Below are positions 11,155 to 24,049 of a stretch of 64,000 nt of DNA, in pieces. The position numbers and the translations under genes were made by a program. Every line of letters begins with the position of its first letter. Position 1 is the stretch's first letter. The notes under the pieces were generated by a model. That model was not told the DNA's origin and did not search any database. It was given only the letters and a program-made list of their open reading frames with translations. Source of the stretch: Hydractinia symbiolongicarpus (Eukaryota; Cnidaria; Hydrozoa; Anthoathecata; Hydractiniidae). The stretch covers positions 22,965,851 to 23,029,850 of the forward strand of contig NC_079877.1 of assembly GCF_029227915.1 (NCBI RefSeq). The letters are read 5' to 3'.

Positions 11155-12660
11155 AACAGAGAAAAAAGCCCATTGTTACCCCGTGTTGATTCCTAAATGT
11201 GGCTATAGGATAGCTAAGCAACCCAAGAAAAACATCAAACAACGTCGCGGCTGTTCTCTTTCTTAAACATACCCGGTGGTTACTGTATAAGTACCAAATT
11301 TTATGTGTACATTCCTTGTGCATATTAGTGTAATCAAAGCATCCTGTACATTGATCGGAAAATTTTGTCACATTGACTCACTCTTTACGAAACCTATAAA
11401 ACTATACTGAGATTTGCTTGTGATATATATCGGAATTAATTGTCTTTAATCTCTCTGTGGTTACTAGGCTTAATTAAATAATACCAACGAAAGATAAACT
11501 AAACACCTTTATCTCTAAACTACTTCTGTTTCGTTTACTTTCGATTAAAATCTCTCCAAACGCGCGGATTATAACAAAAATGTGTGGAGGAAAAAAAACT
11601 GTCAGGTTTAGTTTGAAAAAACACAAATTCTAGACGTTATTCAATGTTCAATGATTATTCTGGGTGCTTATTCTAACTTCTCTGTCATTTTATTACATTG
11701 AAAAAATATTGTTCAGTTTGCATGTGTTGTGTATACAGACCTTTGTTTTTCAGTTTGATTTACATTTTTAATATGACCCAATCACTTTCCTTCCATTTTT
11801 TGTCCACCAGGTGTGTATTTTGAGTGCGAACTCGATAGCACGCTTAAAATCTCCTTTTAAAAAGGTTATTTGGATGTTTTTCTCTCTCAACGCCTTTTAA
11901 TGATCGAACAAATGTTTTCTCATATCAAATGTTTTCTTTTTTTCTAACAAAACCTGCTTTTTTCAAACGATAATATTTTAAGAACGTAGTCCTGGTGTTC
12001 ACACAACCGTCAAGGAAACATTCGGAAAATAGCTATCAGTTCATAAATACTACATTAACTGTGTTATCAATGATGTCATCTTATCTATCTCTGCCTTAGT
12101 CATCGTAGCAATCTAACAAGGTTGATTTATGCCTCTCCTCTGAAATGTCCCGTTACACAAAGGCTAAACAGTGTATAGGACCATGAGTCTTGTACGAATC
12201 GCAGAGAAGTCCATGTGAGTGATAGAGTAGTTAATTTTTCACCCTGACTAAGACACACATTTTATAGGCATCGCAATGTTTAAATGATTTAAAAAAACAA
12301 AGCAACTTGTAAGCAACTGCAAGTCTAAAGTATTTATATGAAAAGAAGAAAAAAGCAGCTATTAAGCAGTAGTTTTTGAAAACTATATATGTTAAAGAAG
12401 TGAAGCAATTTTTATACGACGACACGTGAACGGGAGCTTGCCAACACGGGACATTTATATGGCAAGAATTAAGATAATTCTTATACCAATTTGGAGTGAT
12501 TAATACCTAATTAGTCCAATTTTTTAACAAAGACGCTGCATTCTTACATCTTTGCAAATTGCCGTCTTATTTCGATCAACTTGGCATTCGAATGCTTACT
12601 TTTTAGCAGATAGAACATAAAATTAAGCATTTTTTGTGTACATATTAAAAGGGTAACAGC
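11155..12660. other. Intergenic stretch, nothing recognised
   Basis: I see no supportable gene. The open frames at 11135-11371 and 12231-12425 lack any recognisable domain, and the first overlaps the inverted repeat. Confidence 0.35.
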
Positions 12661-12810
12661 TTAAAACAGTCTGTAACAATCTGAAACAACCCAGACCAAT
12701 CTAAAACAACCTACGATCTGCCTAGAACAAGATGGAACAACCAAATAACAATCTAGGACAAGCTAAACCAACCTGATAAATAGCTGACGACAAGCTTAAA
12801 CTATCTGAAA
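12661..12810. repeat. Degenerate minisatellite of ~11-bp units
   Basis: Variants of CTGAAACAACC, CTAAAACAACC, CTAGAACAAGA and CTAAACCAACC follow one another for about 150 bases. The unit is degenerate, so copies are uneven in length. Confidence 0.55.
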
Positions 12811-13199
12811 ACGTATGCAAAAAAAGGATAAACATTTTTAATTGCATCTACCAAATGTAAACGAGGTATGAAATTTCTAAATCATATGACTCTCTCTTAC
12901 TTCAACCCGATTGTATATTAAATGAAAAATTAAGAAGGCTGTGTCTGCCATAACAACACTGCTGAAGTCAAGTTGAGCTGGGGATTTAAACACATGTTAA
13001 ATGTCACTGCAAATTCAAGGAAAGAAAAAAAGTTTCTTAAAAATACAGTTTTTCTGATTGAGATTCAAGAAGCGTCTTTATATTTACAAGTAAGTAAAAT
13101 TAGGTATAATGAGAAACTACATTCTATTATCTTACCAGATTTCTATTTCAATGATTCGTAAAATTTACAAATTATATAATTCTTAGCCAACTTATAGAA

Positions 13200-13359
13200 G
13201 ATTCTCTACTTCAATACGACATGAAACATCCTGTTGACTTTCATAACAACATACGAACTTCCATCTTTTTCTTCAATTCTTTTGTAAAGACAAGCTGGCT
13301 TCTTTGATAAAACCAACTGGCTGCAACATATTGTAGATTCTTGTTGTGTGTTTGTTCTT
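13200..13359 (-). pseudogene. Broken paralogue of the coding exon at 15014-15232
   Basis: Read on the minus strand in the frame starting at 13359, this segment encodes K-N-K-H-T-T-R, then VGFIKEASLSLQKN, a stop (TGA at 13275-13273), then KFVCCYES. The intact copy at 15 kb has K-N-P-H-T-T-R, IGFIKETFMSLQTT, a cysteine codon near the stop position, and KFSCCYES. The match follows a protein frame across the stop, which suggests a duplicated coding exon that has lost function. The function of the family is unknown. Confidence 0.5.
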
Positions 13360-15013
13360 CTTGTAGATAAGAACAGTCTTTTCTTGAAAGCGGAGAAAAG
13401 TGAAAAACAAAATGTACACATAATTGTTTTTTCACACGACTTGAATAACTTTTACCATGCGTGTAGAATAGCAACCAAATATCTCCAAGAGTCTCGATTT
13501 ATAGATAACAGTGTCACAGTTGTGGCCAGTTTCTAGCTGCCTTATTGGAGTATTAATTATATCTTAATGACAACTACACTTTTATATCGGTTTCGTGACC
13601 CATCAACATCAATTATTTTGTTAACGCATCAATCAATCATCGCAATTTCATTCATGCAATGCTGATAGCTATTTAGCTTTTCTATTAAAGTACTTTATAC
13701 ATGTATGTGTTGCTAATTAAATAAGCCAAACTAATGAACGAAATTTCACTTAAGCTGAAAGTTATTATTTCGTCACATTCAATGTATAATTGCAATACAA
13801 AGCGTGTATGATCAAACATTGCACAACATTTAACCAAAACACCAAAAAATTCATTCTTTGTACAAGCCAAAAGTTTGAATTGATAAGCTATCAGGGAGAC
13901 AACCTTTTAAACAATAAAAGTCAATTGATTTATAAATGCTTGCATAAAAACAAAGTTAATCTTTCTACACATGATTCAAAAGACTGGTAATGAATTTTGT
14001 AACGAACTTTATTGTAAACACTTGTTTTGCTGAGGATTTAAGTGTAAACGGCATAAAATTTTAAGTGTTCACTGTGTCTATATATACACACAGGGAAGAA
14101 ACAAAGACAATTTTTCGATTCAATAGTATACTTTCATGTCATCGCAAATCCTCAGTTAATTGCAATGACATATAAACCGTAAGAAAATATAAAGTTGTCA
14201 AAAGACAATTTAATGGTATCTATATAAAAAAGTGACGTCGATCCCCCTATTCTTTAGTATAATTTAGAACCACAACTAAAATTTAACCATATCTTAGTAG
14301 AATTAATCAATAGAAGACACAATTTTCTATTGGCTAATAATATTTCTATTGACAAGAACCTCAAGTCCAGTGAGTCATTTAAAAATGACTTGTTGACAGC
14401 GCCGAGACTTTCCCTTTTTTGTTGTGCAATAATTTGAGTCCGTACATTCAATAAAATTTGGTATTTTTAAAGGAGAATATTACCATAACGAAAAGACTGG
14501 CGAGCTCTGTTATATAACTTTTTAGGCTTTATAATATAATTCTAACAACAGTCGGATCTCTAAAATAATTTAATTTTGATGTTTCGATTTTAAATCTTTT
14601 CCAACTTGGAAAAGCATGGTTCCTTTTTTAACTGTCAACCTGTAATAGTAATAGTCTTTGTTTTCGAGAAGGGAAACTGAAAAATGTATTGTAGCAAGTG
14701 GCATTATTAATGCTTTTGTGATGTTCTTTTAGTAAAGGAGGTCCGAATTTGTTCTCTAACTTCTCGTCTTATAACAGTAGACATTTAATGGCGAGAAGTT
14801 AATTAATAACTTGTAGGTGGATTCAGGTCATGATACAAAGGAAAAGCATCAACGATATGTGAAACTTAATAGATGCATAAATACTTTAAAGCTCCCCTCT
14901 AATGCAAAAGAAGACACATCACAGTGATTTCTGGAGTTGTCATAGCCGCGGTTTTAATCAAAATGCATTATTTTTTTTATTTTACTCTATTTAGGGTATA
15001 ATATAAAGTTTTA

Positions 15014-15232
15014 TCAATTATATACAAATTCCTCGTCCTCGACAGATCGAGTTATCTTTAAACAAACTGATATCACATCTTCTAATTCAAAACAAGATGG
15101 AAGTTTCTGTTCACTTTCATAACAACATGAGAACTTCCCACTTCTTCTGCAAGTCGTTTGTAAAGACATAAAGGTTTCTTTTATAAAACCAATCGACTCC
15201 AATATGTTGGCTCTTGTCGTATGTGGATTCTT
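15014..15232 (-). CDS. Terminal coding exon of an unknown Cys-containing protein
   Basis: On the minus strand an acceptor (TTGTAG) at 15238-15233 is followed by 72 open codons and a stop at 15016-15014. An AATAAA-type signal lies 33 bases beyond, at 14981-14976. The peptide contains the motif GKFSCCYES and ends with an acidic tail. A paralogous but broken copy of the same frame lies at 13200-13359, and conservation in this frame supports real coding use. The upstream exons were not found with confidence. An ORF at 15856-16044 on the same strand looks protein-like, but I could not find a phase-compatible donor. I do not recognise the family. The entry is a partial gene. Confidence 0.45.
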   Translation of the reverse strand, partial: KNPHTTRANILESIGFIKETFMSLQTTCRRSGKFSCCYESEQKLPSCFELEDVISVCLKITRSVEDEEFVYN

Positions 15233-16452
15233 CTACAACATGCAAATAACCGAAATAGCACTGAAATGCACCCCAAAATAGACTATAGATTTACTTGAAG
15301 TTGAATTTAACGAAAATATGTGTTTATATACGTTTCTAGGTCTCAATTGCGCTGGTACTAGAACAAATATTGACTATGTCGAACTGATGAATTAAAAATG
15401 ATGCCACATCATTTACGTGGGAAGTCCTAGCTTTGTCGCCTATTCTCTAACCATAATTAATAATACCGTTTAAATGACATGTACATTAATTTGTGTGGGT
15501 TGATTATGTCGCTTTAAAATTCAAGCTTAGTTGTAATTGCTCACTATCACAACGATGATTCTGGTGTGCATACTTACGAGAGGAAACACGGAATAACAAT
15601 AAGACTTCCTCTGCAGGTGGTCGTTCAGTTTTCACTGTCAAAACAACGTAAGCATAATGCTTTTACAAACCATAGTGGTACACAGACTTAAATTAAAGAA
15701 AAAACTACTATTGCTTTTATCAAAACAAAAGAAGAAACGGTTTTTGGATAAGAGAAATAGTCGCGAGGGATGATGGTGAAATGAGGTCTTAACATTCCCT
15801 ACAAAATCAAACTTTTCAGCTACTCCTCACCACGCAATTCTGACCGCATCCTTTTCTATAAAAACCTTTTCTGCTTTATGAAATATGCAAGGAAACACCT
15901 TATTTCTTCTGCTAAAAGTTCCTCTTCTGACAGCAAAAGGGACGCATTTCTATAACCTTTTTCGGTCTGGGGTTTTTTGAAATTCCCTTCAATGGCTCGT
16001 TTTATTTCGGTATTACGCCACGTAGCGAAAATAAAAAAACCCATAAAGATTCCAATAGAAAAAAATGCTTATAACAAATAAAGAACACTTAAAACCAACT
16101 GTAGAACTTCATTCAATTCTTCATTTTATGCAGATCTGCAATAAGAATTTGAAAAGTTTCAAGGTTTTGAAGGAAAAATTGGGAATATCAGTGTTGTTAC
16201 TTTTGTGTGAAGAATATTTAAATTGACTTGAGAAAAACACTGAATTCAGACGAGCTATAAGGCTCTTTTTTACCGTAATTTTATTCGCACCCGTTTAGTC
16301 ATTTCTCATTGTTGTTGAATAAATCATTGAAAAATGATCATTGATGAACAGTTTTATAGTTTATTTTAGCCTTAACGAAGTGATTCACTTCTTTTAGAAC
16401 CAGACGTATGTGCGACGTCGTGTGCCTATTGGGCATGGTCTGAAATCATATA
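15233..16452. other. Region upstream of the 15-kb exon, possible further minus-strand exon
   Basis: An ATG-started minus-strand frame at 15856-16044 encodes 62 residues, including the charged helix-like stretch LLLSEEELLAEEIRCFLAYF. It could be an upstream exon of the 15-kb gene, but only phase-2 donor-like sites are seen whereas the 15-kb exon needs phase 0. The rest is featureless. Confidence 0.25.
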
Positions 16453-17148
16453 CAGTGGAACCTCTATTAACGGTCAACTCCATACATCGATCACCTCCTG
16501 ATAAGCGGCCAGAAAGAAAATCCCTGCCGAATTCATGGTCAAACTCTTATAAAAAACCCTTCATACATCGGTCACCTTCAATCAACGGCCAAACGGCCAC
16601 TTTTTATTATCCCAATTTCTAATTCCACCTCTATTAACGGTCAAAAAAAAATCTTTATGCAAGCAAATGAAAGGAGAAATAAAAACAATTGTTTTTTTAT
16701 TTACAATAGGTATATTTCTTCATAATATATATGTTTGGAATTTTCTACCGAGGTCAGTAGCATGTGAAAGGATCTTTTTCGTAACTTTCTCTAGCCACTT
16801 TAACGCGTTCACATGTCCCCTTGCTTAATATGTTATCACTTAGTAAGTGCTTTGAATCTTGTCACACTACGACTTGAAGCATTTAGGCTAAAAAATGTTT
16901 CACAAAAAAAGCAACAGATTATTTGAGTAATAAGTTGTAACAAGATTGTAGATTGTACTGATAAGATACATGTATTTACTTGTGTTTATTCTGATCATGA
17001 ATCATTCTTTGAGCCCCTCCCACCTCTCCCGACCAGACTTTTTGATAAAAAAAGGATATTCATATAAAACCTCCATATATCAGTCACCTCTAATGCAACG
17101 GGCACTAAGTTGGGTCCCCCAAAGTGGCCGCTATTAGAGGTTCCACTG
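16453..17148. mobile_element. Pogo/Tigger-type MITE with TA target duplication
   Basis: The left end CAGTGGAACCTCTATTAACG at 16453 mirrors the right end CGCTATTAGAGGTTCCACTG ending at 17148. TA flanks both ends (16451-52 and 17149-50). The CAG...CTG termini and TA duplication are typical of pogo-like Tc1/mariner elements. Internal copies of the same motif (CCTCTATTAACGGTCA near 16627; CATACATCGGTCACC near 16562) show subterminal repeats. The 696-base element has no transposase and is non-autonomous. Confidence 0.85.
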
Positions 17149-17150
17149 TA

Positions 17151-19719
17151 ACATAATTGGCACATAATCCACAAGAAAAAATTTAGAAAACAAACATAAA
17201 ATAAAGGTGACTTGTATTAATTTTTCAAATAATGTTAAGAAGTGCTATTCCCTTAAAAGTAAACAAAACACCTTTTAACTTTTTCTGTTATATCGTTCTT
17301 TTAACAAACACTACATATCAGGTTTTTACCATTAGACTTTATACAAACTAGACATGCTAATTTAAAGGATAAAACACTTTGTTATGCACTCTCTTCTTAC
17401 CAGCAAGTGACATGTATACCCCAACAAAAAACAAGTTCTCTGAAAGATCAAGTTGTTGATTCATTACAATAGGTTGGTTCCTCATACTCAAGATTTCCAA
17501 AAAAAAATGAAGCTTAACCAGCAGCTGTATTGAGAACAGTTAAAGTAACGAAAAAGTAAAGAAATTAAAAAACCTGTTGATGCTATGATGAAATTGTTGA
17601 AAGATGCGCTATTTTGTTTAGATGGAAATTGTAAATATGAAATGCCAAAGTATGAAAGGCAGAGTGCTGTGAACGAAACAGAGTTGAAAGGTTCTTAGAC
17701 AATGGAGATGTTAAAGGACGACTTATCGTGTGTAAATGAAAATTGCGAATGTGTAAGACCAAAAAAGAAAACAACAATACGACAAAGAAGTATGCGGAAA
17801 ACGCAAAATTTGATAGTTTTGTACTGAATACGATTTCGCAAAATTAGAACAGAACGTAACGATCCAGACTATGATTTTTGTCCAAACAAAATAAACAAGA
17901 CTCCGCGTTCGGTTTGAAACCACACATGTCCAAAAAAATAATTTAACGCACGCGTTCCTGTCATAAATCAAAACAAGAAGACATGCGTCTTTAACATCCG
18001 CGCTTTGAGAAAAATCAAATGGTCATACGTACGCAATTCGCTGGGTCGAGAGTGCGCGGCATGTAATATAAAATTTATTATGTATTATTACGTGGAATAA
18101 ATTCAAATGACGTCATGATAACTACAGTAAAATCAGGCAAAGGAAGTGTCGAATAATGCACATCATCAACATGCGCAACGCGTACATACATCAATAACAA
18201 AGTCACAACCTCAAGCATCACAAAATGAAGGGTGGAAAACATATACTCGCCCAAAAATCCTCTTAACATTAGTCAAACGCGAAAATCCAAAATCCAAGAC
18301 CTAAGCAACGAGGAGGAATCAGGGGAAAACTATAATTACTGTGTCAACACGTGAGCGAAACGCACACAGTTGAAACCCGAAATGAGAAACACGATACTAT
18401 ACTTTTAAATTGGTTTACGAATAAAAATTCACTTAATTTAGCTCTGTTTTAGAACTTCATTTTCCTTTGCAGCGCCTTGTCGGTATGATATAACTAGACC
18501 ATTAATATTTAACCAAAAGGGCTGTTCTACAGCCATGTGTTGGGTAATTTGTTTACTTCTAATTTAGTATTCTTCCTGATTGACAGTTGGAAGAGCACTA
18601 AAATAAACCTCGTTTGGAAAAACGATTCTCTATAAACCTCTGTCAATCAGGGTTTTTAAGATTTCGGATTACATCCGAGATCTTATTAAAACCGGCGGTC
18701 TTTTTCTTCTTCTTCTTCTTCTTCATCGACCGATTTTTTAACCGATTGCCGTAACGTCACGACTTTTGAAGTTCGACTTGACCCCGCGACTCAGCTCTAC
18801 TCCAGCTGTGTGCGTATCTTGATATTCGTTAAATTGGGAAAAGAATTTGATCACAAATATTGTTATAGACTGTTATTTTAATATTATAATGAGCTATGCT
18901 AGATACTCCTTCAAATTTTCGTTTCCAGTTATGTTTTCAACCAGGCGGATTTTGTTCAACTAAACCGAGTTCTAGGGGTTATAAGGTACGAGTCGTTTCT
19001 TTCGAGATACAGGGTTCAAGGAGACTATATTTGTTATACTCTAAGGTCTCCACCAAGCTGCAAATCAAAATTTTTTTGAAGAGAGAGGAAAATTGTTTGG
19101 GTTAGTATAATAACTGCCTAAATTCCAGTTCTATCAACGTTTAAGATATTCTCTTCATTGTGTCTATGTTTTCACATATTAAGATGAAAATATCATCACG
19201 TTTTCTAGCCATGTGTAAATCTGAAACAAGCCGATTTCAAGATTTTAGCTAGCTCTCCAGGCATATCAATCAAATTTAATTCTTTGTTTACAACAAAAAA
19301 GAGTAATCTGAACCAGAAAAGCCGCCATTTCTAATTAACCGTGCCTGTAGAAAACTGGGTTCTAGTTTAATTACGGCCACAAAAGGATCAAAACAATGCT
19401 TCTATTGTTATAGCGCTCTCTTTTCCAGACTATCTCTTTTTCTTATGACTATGTTTCAATGCAGCATCCTGCTGATTCAGCTAGCTGTAGCTAGCCTTTT
19501 TTATTCTTATTATATTAAAGTTTGGTATTTTTATTATTATTTATTGTCATGTTGGGGTTGTAGCTCTTCTAGCTAGCCCTTTAGCTACTTCTGGCAGAAG
19601 AGTAAAAGTAGCCAAATGCAGTTTGGCTAGCTACAACAGAATTCTTAATCAATATTTCTTATGCTAAGTGCAGTTAGTAGGTAGCGACACCTTTTATTAC
19701 TGTCATGAAAACTTACTCT
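17151..19719. other. Intergenic stretch with small hairpin and (CTT)n tract
   Basis: No gene is supported. CCTGATTGACAG at 18573-18584 is inverted at 18642-18653 (CTGTCAATCAGG), a small hairpin. A (TTC/CTT)n microsatellite follows at about 18703-18724. An AGCTAGC-rich patch occurs at 19476-19635. Confidence 0.45.
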
Positions 19720-20360
19720 GCAAAATAGAATTGATTGTGATTTTTTTAGCTGGACAGGGTAACGACAGGCTGTTTTTCCCGTGCTCTTATTTAAACCAAA
19801 GCTGCAATAAAGTATTTTTGAAAAGGGTATTATACCTAAAAGCATTGACGACACAGTTTACCCGTACTAAGCGCTCCCATGTTAATGATGGCTGTTTCCT
19901 GAGTTTGTGTTTATCCCAAGTTACGATAAAGTTTTTTTTCAAAAAAGGGTGTTATGCCTATATGGATATGTGTCATTGTTTGCCTGTACTAATCCCTCAG
20001 CCCGGAGTAACATTAATTTTTGAACTTTTAGCGGGAACGTTCTCTGAAAATAAAAAAAAGATGGCTAACTATTTAACAGCGTAGCGACGAGTTGTAAACT
20101 GTGTTTTTATTTTAGCTAAAGTTGTAAAAAGTTATTTTATGAAAAATATATTACACCGGAAGGACCATAATATTGTGCGCCTATTGTTTTCAAAATATAT
20201 TACACCGGAAACACCATAATGTTCTGCGCCTCACTAAATTTATGACATACTATGTGTGACACAGTTTACAGTTCTTATTAATCGCTTTTTCAGGCATTCA
20301 ACACCAGGTAACACAGTTACTTGTGCCTTAACCTGGCGTTTTGACTCCGGGTTCCCTGGC
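19720..20360 (+). repeat. Second copy of the 9.4-kb dispersed repeat
   Basis: This segment shares with 9430-9860 the landmarks CCTGTACTAA.C.CTCAGCCC, ATTACACC.GAAACACCATAAT and GGTAACACAGTTACTT, in the same order. Inside it a ~110-base unit (GTACTAAGCGCTC...CAAAAAAGGG) appears to be tandemly repeated. It carries no coding capacity that I can recognise. The ORF at 19668-20084 is a chance frame through the repeat. Confidence 0.6.
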
Positions 20361-22142
20361 TAGTCTAAATGTTAATACCACGGAATCCCATTTTGGATTG
20401 AGTCTCTATTGGTAATTTAACCTTTTTGTTTCTTTCGCCTACTTCTATTTCTTTTTTTGTTTTTAAACTTGAAGGATCCAACTTTATGGTCAAATCTTAG
20501 ATATCTTAAACTGGATAAAGATTTTAGTCATGTCACAGGTAAAATAAAACATTTCCAAAATATCGCTACACCAGAAGCAAATATTTAATAAATTGACATG
20601 CTAAATCATCTTCATTTCTTTCTTATGAATGTTAAGTGTAGTGCAGTATTGTATTGTTCAAGTAATAATTTTTACAAATCACTTTCTGTATATTTGTACT
20701 ACATGACACATTTTGCAAGTTCAAGATAATACCACGGGATAATACCTATTTCAAATAACGGAACAACATTGTAGAAGTTCTGTACAAAACAAGCTACTGG
20801 CGACCTAGGTATAGGGAACAAAATAATACACGAACAAGAATCCGAAATCTTTTAGCCTGCAAGGGCTTTTCATTTTTATTTTGATTCGTTTATTTTCAGT
20901 CCAATGAAATCATGTGGTATGTATCTCTCATATAGTTTAAGTCCAAATAAGTTACACAAGGATTTTAAGAACGGTTCTTTGTAAAACTTTCTTTATCGAA
21001 TTTTTCCATTTCTTTTATACGCAACTATTTCTGCTCTATTTTTTTCAATTTCTGGGTCATTTGACTTCCTGTAGGACCTATGCCAATGCTTCTTTATGGC
21101 TCATTTGAAAGTCTTTTATTTCTTACAGGTATGTCAGGTAAATACTGATTTTGCTTTTACTAAATTACTGCATCTCAATTTCTTTCGTTAAGATCTAATT
21201 GTTTGAAATTCCACCCTTTAGAATCCATTTTTATCTGACAAGGAGACTCCTCACGTGAAATGAAATAAATGTTTTGACTTGTCTTTTTCCTCATGTTAAA
21301 AAAGGCTTTAGTAGATAAAATTTGGCACCCTGAAGTTGAAAAAAATGAAAAATTTTTTTCTAAAAATAGACTTTAGAGCCGGGGGTTCCGTAATAAAGGA
21401 AAAATCTGAATTATAGTCTGCAGATGATAGGTTAAAATCTATTTTATTCCACTTATTTCTTCAACCTTCAATTTAATAAAAAAAATAGAAATCTTGTTAT
21501 GATGAGTGTAAAAAAAACTGTTTTTTCCCAGGGGGAGGGGGGTTAAAAATTGAAAAAACTGTTTTTAAGAAAAGAAAATCAGAAATTCAAAAGATTCAAA
21601 ATCTATTACACTCATAACATAGATAAAGTCAGTCAAACTACACATAACTTCAAAATTTCAAAATTTTTGGTCGGCCAAAACTGAGAATATCCAGTTTAAA
21701 AACTAAAAAATATAATATTTTGTCAAATTTTCGTGTGATTAGGCTCAAATTTTGACGGTAGGTTTCTGAAATTGACCTGACACTGATGTGATAAAGTGGA
21801 AATTTGAAACTGCTAGTAAATTCATACTATAGGGGTTGCCAATTTTGATAGACTATGCGCCCAAAAGCGTTTTTCGGTTAAATAAAGTTGCTTAAATGAA
21901 AAATGTATACTAAGACATAAAGATATATACATCACAACAACAATAAATGCCAGTTGAAATAAATTAGCTATTAAACCCATCTAGATAATTCTATCAATGA
22001 CTTTTCTCATTAAAATTGTTCATCATGGGTATATCATTGTCATTGACAAATGTAATTTTCACTTTTTTGATTTTATTCTTGGTAACGACACATGCTATTT
22101 TTCTCATTTCTTCATTCGTTGGATGGCTTACATTCTGTTTGG
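20361..22142. other. AT-rich intergenic stretch with poly-purine/pyrimidine patches
   Basis: There is no gene. GTTATGATGAGTGTA at about 21497 is partly inverted at 21607 (TACACTCATAAC), a weak snap-back. Homopolymer-rich runs around 21340-21700 look like decayed repeat. Confidence 0.3.
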
Positions 22143-22440
22143 TTAATTTTGAATTTGATTTTTTTTTGATTTAATTGAAAGAGTTATATCTTTAGGTTGA
22201 TCAGACAGTCCATAGCTACCTGTCTGGTAGCTAGACTTTTGCTTCTTTGTTAGTTTGTCCTGTTTAGTCTTTTTTATAGCTCGCAGTTGTCTCCTTCTAA
22301 CTCTAGCTTTTTCGAGATTCTTCATTGCTTTAAATTTAATGCGCATACTATCTTTCTTTCTCAAAGTGACAAATGTATTTCTTGATGAGACTGTTGATAT
22401 GGTAGAGGATAATTCTGCCCCACTACCAGCACCATTGTAT
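22143..22440 (-). CDS. Lys/Arg-rich open frame of unknown status
   Basis: A minus-strand frame is open from just after a stop at about 22446 to the stop at 22143. The first ATG falls at 22364 and gives 73 residues. The peptide is strongly basic (KARVRRRQLRAIKKTKQDK) and helix-prone, like a nuclear or RNA-binding tail, and the ATG-less upstream part is Ser/Thr-rich. It could be a terminal exon or a transposon relic. No domain is recognised and splice sites were not established. Confidence 0.25.
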
Positions 22441-22446
22441 TTTTAA

Positions 22447-23101
22447 CATTGCATTACTGTGGTGTGAATAGTATATTTTGTATAGCCAAGTACACCAACA
22501 AAGAAGTACGGAAACAGACTTATTTTGAATTTTAGAATAATTTCATCCTAATTTCATCCTTTTTAAATATATCCGGCGACAGTACATCTAATCTAATTTT
22601 ATATTAACGTGCCTCACTAAGACTGTGGGTACACATTCATTTTTAAATAAAAAACAATGACGTCATTGTTGTTGTTTTGTTTTGTTTGGTTTAAAGCCTT
22701 TTAAGGACATAGCGTATCCGTGCTGGGACGTGATAAATACGGATTGAATTAAATTATGGTTTTAAGAAAACAAGTTTCAGTATAAGGCTTGGTTTCCATT
22801 GCGCGCTAATGCAGCGATAATTCTGGTGGGCATATATGCGTTAAGTAATACTTGAAAGTTTTTATAGTAAAAACGTCAAAACATACCTGCTGTAACGTTA
22901 ACGCTCTGTTAGCGCTCTAAAAATATTAAGAACTTTTGATTTTGATTTTATCGTTAACGCGATTCTCTGCAAGTTCCAAAGGATGCCGATAAAAAATGTT
23001 CTGAAAATAACGAATATGTTTTAAAACATAACATGGATTGTCTCTTTAACAAAGGTTCTTGGTATAGCTGATAATATACTGAAAAAAATTTTTTTACATA
23101 G
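22447..23101. other. Intergenic stretch downstream of the deaminase ORF
   Basis: I see nothing coding. At 22783 the words AAGGCTTGGTTTCCATTGCG resemble the inverted-repeat end of the MITE at 34205-34633 (AAGCCTAGTTCCCACC), which suggests a related decayed end. Confidence 0.3.
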
Positions 23102-23731
23102 CTAATCAGAGTTAGATGCGGTATCGTAATCTCTCATCCGTGTACCCCACTCAATTGTCACACATGGCACCTTTGTCATCAATATATTTAATGTTTCTCT
23201 GGCACTTTCTTCCGATTGATGCTCAATACAAGGATACCAGTAATATCCGGGATTGGGATTATAATGATGAATCTTTGCAACTTTCATTCGACCGGAGCAA
23301 CTCATACATGGTCGCCTTTTTCCATAAATGGAAAATTTCATTTCTCTCCAGGAATTCTTTTTTATCTTGTCAGCTGCGTCGCATAAAATCTCTTCAGCAT
23401 GTCTTTCTTTATCATAAGAACCGTTGCAACATAGCAAGTACAATTTATTCATTTCAAAAGTGTTGTCTAAACTGTCAACAACGATTGGAGGTTGATCCAA
23501 CACTTTGGCAAGAGTCTTGTTCTCTGGATTATGTATACGTGATTTCAATTTTTTACTGTATCGTTTCGAACGATGCATACTCCACCTGATGTCGCTACTG
23601 TAATTAATTTGTATTAATTCCAATACCGATTTTACCGAAGATGTATTTTCTTTAATCTTTTGAAGCGTGTCGTCATCTGTAGGATTAAAGGCTATAAAAA
23701 GCATTAAATATTTTTCGTTTTTTACCAGCAT
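23102..23731 (-). CDS. Deaminase-fold protein with a toxin-like zinc motif
   Basis: This is a 209-codon frame from the ATG at 23731; the frame is open up to about 23798, where an acceptor (CCCCCAG or TTCTTAG) suits an internal or 3'-terminal exon. It has the two zinc motifs of the cytidine-deaminase superfamily: HAEEI at residues 111-115 (His ligand, catalytic Glu) and PCMSC at 141-145. The sequence GKRRPCMSCSGRM followed by YNPNPGYYW resembles the deaminase families found at the C-termini of bacterial polymorphic toxins more than APOBEC/AID or CDA. This is a resemblance seen by eye. The ~100 residues before the motif are Lys-rich and helical. The likely activity is base or nucleoside deamination, with the substrate unknown. 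The ankyrin-like ORF upstream on the same strand may be the same gene, but the obvious donors there are phase 1 while this acceptor needs phase 0. Confidence 0.6.
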   Translation of the reverse strand: MLVKNEKYLMLFIAFNPTDDDTLQKIKENTSSVKSVLELIQINYSSDIRWSMHRSKRYSKKLKSRIHNPENKTLAKVLDQPPIVVDSLDNTFEMNKLYLLCCNGSYDKERHAEEILCDAADKIKKNSWREMKFSIYGKRRPCMSCSGRMKVAKIHHYNPNPGYYWYPCIEHQSEESARETLNILMTKVPCVTIEWGTRMRDYDTASNSD

Positions 23732-24049
23732 CACTTGAACTTCGGTCAAATTTATTTTCTTTCGATTGTTTAACAGATAAAACAAGAAGCCCTGGGGGCT
23801 CTAAGAATTTCCGCTCGCTACCAAAACATTTGATGGCAACCTGCTAATTCGTTGTGTTATCATGCCAAACATTCGAAGAGGTTTGTTGCATGAAGCTCTG
23901 AAGTTAAACCACACAAGTGACATTATATCTTACAACAAACGCAAACAAAACAAAACGTGTCATAATAAATTCACATTTAAAAGAAATTGCTAACAAAAAA
24001 TACAGCCTATCATTCATGGTTAAAAGTCTTGCGATTGAAACGTTTATGC

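Noticed and set aside
13348-13536. Plus-strand frame containing FSHDLNNFYHACRIATKYLQ
   Set aside because: It looks somewhat protein-like, but it overlaps the start of the minus-strand pseudo-exon and has no second exon or homologue that I can name.
19668-20084. 138-codon plus-strand ORF
   Set aside because: It runs through a repeat shared with 9430-9860 and has no protein-level signal.
23116-23589. 157-codon plus-strand ORF
   Set aside because: It is antisense to the deaminase-like ORF, which has clear zinc motifs, so this is a shadow frame.
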